Shown: positions 1-5,265 of the stretch, in pieces
Position numbering within the stretch: position 1 is the first letter of the stretch
Layout of the letters: the number at the start of each line of letters is the position of its first letter
Assembly (NCBI GenBank): GCA_027296025.1
Contig: JAPUJU010000277.1
Span: 1-5,265 of the forward strand
DNA length: 5,265 nt
Reading direction: 5' to 3'
From: a bacterium
Lineage (GTDB): Bacteria; Krumholzibacteriota; Krumholzibacteriia; WVZY01
Notes under the pieces: model-generated
What the model saw: only the letters and a program-made list of their open reading frames with translations
Databases searched by the model: none
Told to the model about the DNA's origin: nothing
Position numbers and translations under genes: made by a program

Positions 1-1418
1 TCGGAGTCGTGGTCCACGCCGTGAATGATGCGCCGTTCAGAGTAGTAGGTTACGACACGACTTCGGTGAGGTGAGATGACTACGGATCCCGGCTCCGTTC
101 CCGAGCGGATAGCAAGCGAATGCTGTAAGATGGCGGTATCCGACTCCGGCTCAACGATGCGCTCTCTTACGTTCACAACGAGAGGTCGAAGCATAACGAG
201 CGGGAGAAGGATGAACAAGCAAATGCTCAATACGTGGCGCACATCGATTTGCGAGTAATACCGCGCGAACAGCCCAGCCAGCCACCCCATGCACAACCCC
301 ACGGAAGCGGCCACGGCCGGTGCAACGAGAAGCATTTCGTAGCCATGCGGAAAGGCGTGGCCCCAAAAAAATACGTACCAGATAATCGGGGGAGCGAACA
401 GGCCGCAAAAAAGTGTTGTCGCGCGATGATTGTACTGCCGCCGCTTGAGAAACCACCCCGTCAACAGCACGGAAGCGGCACTCAAAGTCCCCAACGGGCC
501 GAGCAGGTTCAAGCGCCACCAATACGTCATAATGACGTCCAGGAGCGACGGTCTCTCTGAGATCGTGCCGATGTGGTGGGTCGGAACGGCTCCGATTCGA
601 AAAAGAAACACGTGCCAGAGCTCGCTCAAAAGTGATGGATCCATCGCCATGTAAACCGCGATCACCGCCGTCGCAGTGCCGGCTGCGATCGCGCAGTACC
701 AAAGCGCAAGCCGTATCATTTCCCTTCGACGTGTCCAAAGACCTGCGACAAGCAAACCCAGGCAGGCAATGACGGGCTCCCACGACGAGAGAACGGCAAG
801 GAACATTGTCACCAGCCCGGCGGCGGCCCAACCGACCCGAATCCGGGAACCGCCGGTTGCCCTCAGAAACGCGCCCAGCGAGACCAGCATCCAAAAAATC
901 GCCAGGTGAAGATGCGCAACGAGATCCCCGTATTTCAGCAGCACGGGCAGACACAGGTAAGCGAACACCGCAAAGAGGACTGCAACGAGTCGTAGCGCCG
1001 GTCTGAGCAGGAAAGCCAACGCGAAGCTATTCGCGAGGACAATGAGCAGCACGAATCCTCGAGCCGACGCCTCGGACTCTCCGACTGACTTGAATACGAC
1101 GGCTAGGAGCAGGGGAAACAGTGGTGGCCAGTGCGTGTAGCCGTCTGGCGAGGTGCCTTGCGGCGGATTATTCTGAATCGGTAGTGGCCCAAGCACCGTC
1201 AGCCCGCTGTCGACAAACGTCCTCGCCATCACCGAGAAATGAGCGGACACCCACGCGTGCGGACCGACAAACGGTCCATCCAACGTTGCGACCCCGGATC
1301 CGACGGTCAGGACCAGCGCGACCAGCACCCAAAAATACATCGCGTTCTGGCTCGTAACGGCACGCTTGCCCCAGGTGATGATCGGCACGCGGGTCGAATC
1401 CTGCGGCTGAACCGTCAC
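1..1418 (-). CDS. GT-C-type membrane glycosyltransferase (ArnT/PMT-like), 3' end beyond window
   Basis: The frame is open for 472 codons from a GTG at 1418 to the left edge with no stop, so the C-terminus is missing. The protein is strongly hydrophobic, with a first membrane segment at about residues 28-46 and roughly ten more (about 119-137, 142-161, 170-186, 196-227, 236-257, 304-323, 335-351, 361-385, 395-412). The first extracytoplasmic loop (47-100) carries DGPFVGPHAW, a SVMARTFVDSG segment resembling the IAREML..G stretch of ArnT/PMT-type enzymes, then YTHWPPLFPLLLA (94-106). This is the layout of GT-C glycosyltransferases, which use polyprenyl-phosphate-linked sugars outside the membrane. 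The tail after residue 420 is hydrophilic. The GTG start overlaps the upstream TGA (GTGA), implying translational coupling; GGAGG lies 13 nt upstream. ATG at residue 27 is an alternative but would trim into membrane segment 1. Donor and acceptor cannot be told. Confidence is high for the class and low for the substrate. Confidence 0.82.
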   Translation of the reverse strand, partial: MTVQPQDSTRVPIITWGKRAVTSQNAMYFWVLVALVLTVGSGVATLDGPFVGPHAWVSAHFSVMARTFVDSGLTVLGPLPIQNNPPQGTSPDGYTHWPPLFPLLLAVVFKSVGESEASARGFVLLIVLANSFALAFLLRPALRLVAVLFAVFAYLCLPVLLKYGDLVAHLHLAIFWMLVSLGAFLRATGGSRIRVGWAAAGLVTMFLAVLSSWEPVIACLGLLVAGLWTRRREMIRLALWYCAIAAGTATAVIAVYMAMDPSLLSELWHVFLFRIGAVPTHHIGTISERPSLLDVIMTYWWRLNLLGPLGTLSAASVLLTGWFLKRRQYNHRATTLFCGLFAPPIIWYVFFWGHAFPHGYEMLLVAPAVAASVGLCMGWLAGLFARYYSQIDVRHVLSICLFILLPLVMLRPLVVNVRERIVEPESDTAILQHSLAIRSGTEPGSVVISPHRSRVVTYYSERRIIHGVDHDS

Positions 1419-2449
1419 GACAGACCCCGTGCCTCCGGCGAGAGGACCAACGCGAACAGCGTTTGAATGGTGGGGGGAAACAGCCGGTCCAATGCGGGAA
1501 TATCGACGAACAACATGAGACCCATCACCAGGGCACACAACACGACCGACACCATCAATACGGGTTCCCGGTAGAGCTTCTCGGGGGCCTGGACGGCACT
1601 GTTTTTCTTGAATGCCGTCGACAAATACTCGGCCATCACCCATGCCACAAACGGGAACGACACGATGAGCTCGAAACGGTAGCGAATCATAAACGTCCCG
1701 AAAAACAACATGGCCACCGAGCTGTAGAACAGAATGGACACCAGCAGCCTCTTCTCGTTGTAGTATCCAAACGACCACCGATACTTCGATGCCCTTTCCG
1801 GGTCACCGATCTCGCGGTACTCCGCGAATCGCTTGGCGGCCATGAAGTAGCAGCCAACCATCCAGTAGCTGAGCAGGAGCGACAAAGGCGCTACCGTATG
1901 CGGGTCCACCATGAACCACCCGGCGATGAACCGGATCGGGTTGTTCACAGCCTCGGACAGGACGTCCAGATACGGGATGTCCTTGCTCCGAACCGGCCGC
2001 ACATTATAGATGCTCCCCATCGCCAGAAGGGCGACCATCGTCAAAACGAACGGCCAGTTCACCAGGTATGCAACCCCGAGCCCTGCCGCCATGAGCACCA
2101 ACCACTGAACGTATGCCAGCGGAATACTGACGAGCCGCGATGCGATCGGACGGAGCCGTTTTCTGGGGTGCAGTCGATCAAACGGCGCGTCAAGGATCTC
2201 GTTGAGGACGTAGTTACTCGAAGCGATCAGACCGGCCGACAACATTCCGAGGACCACGTTTCGGACGAGGATCGCCGTATTTATCTCTTTACTCATGCTG
2301 ACCGCGACGAGGATACCTGGCAAGATGAACACGTTCTTGACCCAGTGGTCCACGCGCGCGATACGAAAGTGAATGATTGCTGCTGCCCGAAGGCCGGTCT
2401 CTTTTTGTTCGGTGGTGATGGATCGGTCCGTCTCGTTCAAGTGGATCAC
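1415..2449 (-). CDS. UbiA-family prenyltransferase, DPPR-synthase-like (polyprenyl-phosphate phosphoribosyltransferase type)
   Basis: This is an integral membrane transferase joining a polyprenyl chain to an acceptor. Residue numbers here count from the longest possible start (TTG at 2473, 352 aa). The N-terminal HWVKN (43-47) matches the RQWVKN-type opening of DPPR synthases. The first Asp-rich signature is N91-E-x-x-D95-x-x-x-D99, followed by HPRKRLRPIA (102-111), a hallmark of the DPPR-synthase subgroup. The second conserved region runs about 156-186, with YNVRP, D165, D170 and NNPIRFIAGW (177-186). About eight or nine membrane segments are visible. DPPR synthase transfers phosphoribose from PRPP to decaprenyl phosphate, the route to the arabinose donor in mycobacteria. 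That exact activity is inferred here; another polar acceptor is possible. The start is uncertain: GTG at 2449 lies just after the upstream TAG (2451-2453), whereas TTG at 2473 would overlap it by 23 nt. Neither has a visible Shine-Dalgarno. The stop TGA overlaps the GT-C start. Confidence 0.88.
   Translation of the reverse strand: MIHLNETDRSITTEQKETGLRAAAIIHFRIARVDHWVKNVFILPGILVAVSMSKEINTAILVRNVVLGMLSAGLIASSNYVLNEILDAPFDRLHPRKRLRPIASRLVSIPLAYVQWLVLMAAGLGVAYLVNWPFVLTMVALLAMGSIYNVRPVRSKDIPYLDVLSEAVNNPIRFIAGWFMVDPHTVAPLSLLLSYWMVGCYFMAAKRFAEYREIGDPERASKYRWSFGYYNEKRLLVSILFYSSVAMLFFGTFMIRYRFELIVSFPFVAWVMAEYLSTAFKKNSAVQAPEKLYREPVLMVSVVLCALVMGLMLFVDIPALDRLFPPTIQTLFALVLSPEARGLS
1432..1436 (-). promoter_or_regulatory. 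Shine-Dalgarno-like GGAGG for the GT-C gene
   Basis: On the minus strand GGAGG lies inside the last codons of the prenyltransferase gene, 13 nt before the GTG at 1418. The spacing is longer than ideal. It supports the GTG as the start together with the GTGA stop/start overlap. It is the only clear ribosome-binding-site-like motif in the three-gene operon. Confidence 0.4.
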
Positions 2450-2450
2450 A

Positions 2451-3416
2451 CTACTGAAGAGATTTGAAGACAACGACGAAAGAGTCGTGCAGATTCAAAG
2501 GCACAACTCGGTTATAGCACCAGCGCAGAGGAGAAACCCGCTTCGCCAGCCGGTTGAACCAGGCAATCGGTAAATACGATGCGCTGCGCTCGGCCAGGTA
2601 CTCCACTCGAAAAAACCATTTGGCCCTCTTCCAGCGGGTGGCTTCGAGGCCCGCGGCGGCGGCGGCGGTCGCCAGAGACTTTCGACTGAAATAGCCGACA
2701 TGGGCCAATCTGAAATGCCACCACCGTTGACCGAAAAGTCGCGCTGCAATACTCCGCACGTCGGGCGTCACGACGATGAGCCTCCCCCCCTCAACGAGGA
2801 GTTCGCTGCAATCCATGAGAAGTTGCAATGGGTTTTCCACGTGCTCAATCACGTCAACGAGAAGTACGAGATCGAACTTCCGGCCCGTCAATTCGGGGTG
2901 CGGCAATACTCCCTGATGCAGATCAACCCGGTTGCGCGTCCTCGCGAATTCCACCAGCGCACGGCTCGGTTCGATTCCTGCCGCGTCGATCCCCAGGTCC
3001 CTGGCCTCTCGCACGAGTAGTCCCGTTCCAGCTCCGACGTCCAACAACGTCGCGTTTCGAGGCCCGGTCTCGAGGGCGAGTTTCAACAGCCATTGCATCT
3101 GCAACCGCCGGGTATCCTGGGTCGTTTCGTACTCCGGATCGGCCAGCTGTTCGTAGAGACGGTGCAATTCGTCGAGTTCGTTGCTCTCCGCGAATATGAA
3201 CCCACAACGGTGGCATTTCAGAAGTCCCAATGTAGTCCCGTACCCGCTGTCCGTGATTCGCAGGTCTTCGGGCCGGAGACGCCTTCCGACACTGTTCTTC
3301 TTCCACACGACGGTCTCTTCGGAGCCACAAATGCGACAGGAATGTTGCAATAGAATGCCGTCTCCCGATAAGCAAGCGGCGCCCGCGTCCCCGAATGGGT
3401 CGACCGACTTCGACAC
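2451..3416 (-). CDS. Class I SAM-dependent methyltransferase with N-terminal zinc-ribbon-like module
   Basis: Residue numbers count from the longest frame (TTG at 3512, 353 aa). A CRIC motif (59-62) and CHRC (100-103) give two CxxC pairs, the zinc-ribbon-like module often preceding small-molecule or sugar methyltransferases. The Rossmann domain follows: motif I LLDVGAGTGLL (156-166), acidic residue E181 ending strand 2 (GIEPSR), and FDLVLLVDVIEHV (213-225) containing DVIEH, then GGRLIVVTPD (242-251). The C-terminal part (about 260-353) is basic and aromatic and has no transmembrane helix I trust. The protein should be cytoplasmic; its acceptor cannot be read from sequence. As first gene of the operon it may tailor a sugar or lipid intermediate. 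The start is unclear: TTG 3512 and ATG 3494 would add a poorly structured leader, GTG 3416 is chosen, and TTG 3350 (GGAG 11 nt upstream) lies only four codons before the first Cys. The stop is TAG. Confidence 0.85.
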   Translation of the reverse strand: MSKSVDPFGDAGAACLSGDGILLQHSCRICGSEETVVWKKNSVGRRLRPEDLRITDSGYGTTLGLLKCHRCGFIFAESNELDELHRLYEQLADPEYETTQDTRRLQMQWLLKLALETGPRNATLLDVGAGTGLLVREARDLGIDAAGIEPSRALVEFARTRNRVDLHQGVLPHPELTGRKFDLVLLVDVIEHVENPLQLLMDCSELLVEGGRLIVVTPDVRSIAARLFGQRWWHFRLAHVGYFSRKSLATAAAAAGLEATRWKRAKWFFRVEYLAERSASYLPIAWFNRLAKRVSPLRWCYNRVVPLNLHDSFVVVFKSLQ

Positions 3417-3667
3417 TGGAACGCGAATGTAGCACGATGCCGCGACAATACCACGCGCCGCGAGTCCCGAGTCAACTTTCAATTGAAGGAGCATGCCGAT
3501 GCCGACCGGCAATCGCCACCCTCACGTCCACACTAATGTAGAAAACGGCGAGGGCGGCGTAACAAAATTACCCCGAGCCTCTCCCACCGCCAGACGAGAG
3601 CCGGGCGACGAGTGTTTTGCCAACGTTCCCCTTGACCCCGGGTCGCGGCCAAAGCGAAACTCCCCCC
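3417..3667. promoter_or_regulatory. Divergent intergenic region between the glycan operon and the antiporter
   Basis: This stretch of about 250 bp must hold the promoters for both blocks if the methyltransferase starts at 3416. It is locally richer in A/T at 3531-3570 (ACTAATGTAGAAAA, AACAAAATTA) than the coding sequence around it. I find no convincing operator, riboswitch or tRNA. Short palindromes such as GACCCCGGGTC at 3634-3644 are too small to interpret. No clear sigma-70 promoter or Shine-Dalgarno is visible ahead of the antiporter ATG at 3668, where the bases just upstream are a C run. Open frames crossing the region are short and unlike any protein I know. Confidence 0.45.
3445..3475 (-). 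promoter_or_regulatory. Candidate sigma-70-like promoter for the minus-strand operon
   Basis: Read on the minus strand, TTGACT (3475-3470) precedes TATTGT (3450-3445) with a 19-bp spacer, longer than the usual 16-18 bp. The -35 box is close to consensus and the -10 box is fair. If real, transcription would start near 3437, so the methyltransferase would have to begin at GTG 3416 or TTG 3350, not at ATG 3494 or TTG 3512. This is a weak call made by eye. Confidence 0.25.
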
Positions 3668-3853
3668 ATGACCGAGCCCACCCTCCATTTCCGAATCGGC
3701 CGGGCAGGCGCCGCTCTGCCGCTCGTGTTCTTCATCATCTGGGCCGTATCAATCTGTGTGTACGGCGCGCCGAGTGAAAACGGATTGATCCTCGGCGCTG
3801 TCATCGGCCTCAAGCTCGGTATGGTTTTCTGCAAATCCCGGTGTTACACCTAA
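3668..3853 (+). CDS. N-terminal fragment of the NhaC-family antiporter (61 aa)
   Basis: Translation from ATG 3668 gives 61 residues and ends at TAA 3851-3853. The start MTEPTLHFRIGRAGAALPLV is a short polar leader running into a first membrane segment (about residues 15-33, LPLVFFIIWAVSICVYGAP); a second segment (about 36-52, NGLILGAVIGLKLGMVF) follows. This is the usual opening of the family. A TTG at 3617 would extend the frame by 17 codons, but that extension (proline-rich, polar) does not look like family sequence. On its own the piece is too short to transport ions. It could matter only if it is a translated leader for the downstream piece or if the stop is read through. Confidence 0.55.
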   Translation: MTEPTLHFRIGRAGAALPLVFFIIWAVSICVYGAPSENGLILGAVIGLKLGMVFCKSRCYT

Positions 3854-3865
3854 GCCGAAGAGATC

Positions 3866-5095
3866 ATGGCCGGCATGGCGAACAAGATCGCGACCGTCGC
3901 GATCATAGCCTGGTTCTGGGCGGGCATGTTCGCGCAGGTGTTACGTGTCGGAGGACTGGTCGACGGGCTCGTGTGGCTGGGTGGCGTATCCGGTGCTGAA
4001 GGAGGCATCTTTGTCGGTGCAACATTTGTCCTTGCCGCCACGTTCGCCTCCGCCGTCGGAACGGGTTACGGCACAACGGTCGCGTTCTGCGCGCTCATGT
4101 ACCCGGCCGGGCTCATCATGGGCGCCGACCCAGTGTGGCTTTTCGCGGCTATCCTCTCCGGCGCAGCTTTCGGCGACAACCTCGCACCCGTCTCCGACAC
4201 GACCGTCGTCTCGGCCGCCACGCAGGAGACGGACATCCCGGGTGTGGTGCGAACGCGTTTCAAGTACGCCATCATGGCCGCAATCCCGGCCGTCATCCTG
4301 TTCACGATTTTTGGCGGCGGCGAAGGCGCGGTCGACGCGGCGCGAGCCAGCGAGATCCTCGCAGAAACGACCCCGACGGGACTGCTACTTCTCACCCCGT
4401 TCGCTCTCGTCATCTTTCTCGCGCTTCGCGGCAACCACATCATGGTCACGCTCACGTGGGGCATCGTCGCGGCCCTCATTATAGAGTTTGCGTTCGGGAT
4501 GGTGACGGCCGACCAGATCCTCTTCCTGGATACGGAGCAACAGATTGTGGGCGGCGCGTTGATGGACGGCGTGGCAGGCTACCTGTCGATGGCGATCCTG
4601 ATCCTGCTCATCGTCTCGGGAAGTCACATCATGCGGGTGGGCGGGGCGATGGATGCGATCGTGAACGGGCTCTCGCGCCTGGCCGGCAAGTCGGTCGCTC
4701 GTGCGGAAGTGGCTATCTGGAGCATTGTTTTTTCACTAAATGTGTTTATAACGATCAACACCGCAGCGGAAATCGCGGCGGCGCCCGTCGTCTCGCAGGT
4801 CGGCAAGAAGTTCAAGCTCCACCCGTACCGGCGCGCGAACATGCTGGATGCGGTAACGTCGGCGCTCGGGTACATCTTCCCCTGGGGCGGTGGTGTGCTG
4901 ATCGGCTACGCGACGATCCGCGGCCTGACCGACCAGTACGATTTCATTACGATCGTCTCCCCGACGGAGGTGTGGCCTTTCGTATTGCACGGGTGGTTCC
5001 TGGCGATCCTGATGCTGTTCGCGGCGATCACCGGCTTCGGGCGCCTGTACGAAGGGCCGGACGGAAAGCCCGTGAAAGACAGGCCCTCAGAATAG
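3866..5095 (+). CDS. NhaC-family Na+/H+ antiporter, main C-terminal portion (409 aa)
   Basis: This piece starts at ATG 3866, 12 nt after the premature TAA, and carries nearly all the conserved antiporter core. Numbered from this ATG: GTGYGTT (65-71); the signature GAAFGDNLAPVSDTT (99-113), with G103-D104, P108 and S110-D111, which corresponds to the GD..SP.SDTT element of NhaC proteins; then a second half with NVFITINTAAEIAAAPV (292-308) and YIFPWGGGVLIGY (336-348). About nine membrane segments are visible, and the tail (about 393-409) is short and polar. The first two helices of a full antiporter are missing. GAAGAG sits 3 nt before the ATG, a weak and too-close ribosome-binding site, so reinitiation after the TAA is possible but unproven. 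An automatic annotation would probably call this as the gene. It is a plus-strand single gene with no partner downstream in the window. Confidence 0.8.
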   Translation: MAGMANKIATVAIIAWFWAGMFAQVLRVGGLVDGLVWLGGVSGAEGGIFVGATFVLAATFASAVGTGYGTTVAFCALMYPAGLIMGADPVWLFAAILSGAAFGDNLAPVSDTTVVSAATQETDIPGVVRTRFKYAIMAAIPAVILFTIFGGGEGAVDAARASEILAETTPTGLLLLTPFALVIFLALRGNHIMVTLTWGIVAALIIEFAFGMVTADQILFLDTEQQIVGGALMDGVAGYLSMAILILLIVSGSHIMRVGGAMDAIVNGLSRLAGKSVARAEVAIWSIVFSLNVFITINTAAEIAAAPVVSQVGKKFKLHPYRRANMLDAVTSALGYIFPWGGGVLIGYATIRGLTDQYDFITIVSPTEVWPFVLHGWFLAILMLFAAITGFGRLYEGPDGKPVKDRPSE

Positions 5096-5146
5096 GCCCG
5101 CCCGGGGGAGTGTGGAAGGGGCCGCTCCCGCGACCAACACCCACCG

Positions 5147-5182
5147 AAAAAGGAAGAGGAATGCAAATGCATTCCTCCTCCT
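5147..5182 (-). terminator. Probable Rho-independent terminator for a minus-strand gene entering from the right
   Basis: Arms 5151-5165 and 5168-5182 are complementary at 14 of 15 positions (the only mismatch is 5155/5178), centred on GGAATGCAAATGCATTCC. The 2-nt gap means the real loop would open to about 4-6 nt. Read on the minus strand the stem is followed at once by five T (5151-5147), as in an intrinsic terminator. Read on the plus strand it is followed by CCGATTTATT, a weak T tract, so it may also help end the antiporter transcript, whose stop is about 55 nt upstream. Confidence 0.55.
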
Positions 5183-5187
5183 CCGAT

Positions 5188-5265
5188 TTATTCCCCACGA
5201 CGCTTACAAAAAAGACAACCTAGTAGTTCCCGGCCGCGCACCTCAGAGCGTTTCCAATAAGCCGC
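5188..5265 (-). other. Possible 3' end of a convergent minus-strand gene; frame undecided
   Basis: The terminator-like hairpin implies a minus-strand gene coming in from the right edge. All three minus-strand frames are open at the edge and stop soon: one ends CKRRGE at TAA 5188-5190 (25 residues visible), one ends NALRCAAGNY at TAG 5220-5222 (14 residues), one ends LLETL at TGA 5243-5245 (6 residues). The second has the most G/C at third positions, but the sample is too small to decide. I recognise no family in any of them. No plus-strand frame here looks coding. Confidence 0.25.

Larger units (their letters stand above)
3668..5095 (+). pseudogene. NhaC-family Na+/H+ antiporter gene interrupted by one in-frame TAA
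   Basis: The full frame from ATG 3668 to TAG 5093-5095 is 476 codons, counting the internal TAA (3851-3853) and the final stop, a normal length for NhaC-family (PF03553) antiporters. These exchange cytoplasmic Na+ for external H+ in pH and salt homeostasis. The piece before the stop has two membrane segments and ends CKSRCYT; the codons just after it read AEEIMAGMANKIATV in the same frame. From memory of related antiporters, the position before AEEI is usually Tyr, so TAT or TAC to TAA is one base change. No frameshift or second stop follows over 409 further codons, which argues for a very recent nonsense mutation, a base-call error, or some form of readthrough or reinitiation. Codons here look richer in G/C at third positions than in the minus-strand operon. 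Confidence 0.72.

Noticed and set aside
151..954. 267-codon minus-strand open frame
   Set aside because: It lies inside the GT-C gene in another frame on the same strand; its Arg/Ser-rich translation has no family features, while the main frame gives a coherent membrane protein over 472 codons.
1463..2467. 334-codon plus-strand open frame antisense to the prenyltransferase
   Set aside because: Its product is rich in His, Gln, Arg and Asp, typical of the antisense of a membrane-protein gene. The minus strand has the clear UbiA motifs.
2923..3435. 170-codon minus-strand open frame within the methyltransferase
   Set aside because: It is an Arg-rich alternate-frame translation; the methyltransferase motifs I and DVIEH are in the chosen frame.
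3535..3565. Possible minus-strand promoter (TTGTTA, 19-bp spacer, TACATT)
   Set aside because: The boxes are weak and the spacer is too long; it is not clearly better than chance in this A/T-richer stretch.
3634..3644. Short palindrome GACCCCGGGTC upstream of the antiporter
   Set aside because: The arms are 5 bp with a single-base centre, too small to call an operator or hairpin in G/C-rich DNA.
3851..3853. Selenocysteine or pyrrolysine type recoding at the internal stop
   Set aside because: The codon is TAA, not TGA or TAG, so these known recoding systems do not apply; simple nonsense mutation or sequence error is more likely.
4135..5223. 362-codon plus-strand open frame overlapping the antiporter
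   Set aside because: It is a shifted-frame shadow in G/C-rich codons, full of Arg, Gly, Asp and His with no recognisable domain; the NhaC signature is in the other frame.

Overview
The window comes from a bacterial chromosome of fairly high G+C content. It holds two divergently oriented blocks around a non-coding gap of about 250 bp (3417-3667). Nothing in the sequence fixes the taxon. The gene types (envelope-glycan enzymes and an NhaC-family Na+/H+ antiporter) fit a free-living, possibly marine or salt-exposed bacterium, but that is inference. I see no rRNA, tRNA, CRISPR array, insertion sequence or phage gene.

Left block (1-3416, minus strand, transcribed right to left): three tightly packed genes that look like one operon. 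In transcription order they are a class I SAM-dependent methyltransferase with an N-terminal four-cysteine zinc-ribbon-like module; a UbiA-superfamily membrane prenyltransferase closest in motifs to decaprenyl-phosphate phosphoribosyltransferase (DPPR synthase); and a large polytopic GT-C-type glycosyltransferase that runs off the left edge. The first two genes abut or overlap depending on the start chosen, and the second and third overlap by 4 bp (GTGA). A reasonable reading is a lipid-linked sugar pathway for a surface glycan: the UbiA protein would make a polyprenyl-phosphate sugar donor, the GT-C enzyme would use a polyprenyl-linked donor on the far side of the membrane, and the methyltransferase would modify a sugar or other small substrate.

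Right block (3668-5095, plus strand): an NhaC-family Na+/H+ antiporter (PF03553 type) whose reading frame is cut by one in-frame TAA at 3851-3853. The codons on both sides continue the same protein in the same frame, so this is a nonsense change (or base-call error, or recoding event) and not a frameshift. It leaves a 61-residue N-terminal piece and a 409-residue C-terminal piece starting at an ATG 12 nt after the stop.

Right edge (5096-5265): a strong inverted repeat at 5151-5182. It is followed by a T run only when read on the minus strand, so it looks like a terminator for a convergent minus-strand gene entering from the right. Only the last few codons of that gene could lie in the window, and its frame cannot be settled.
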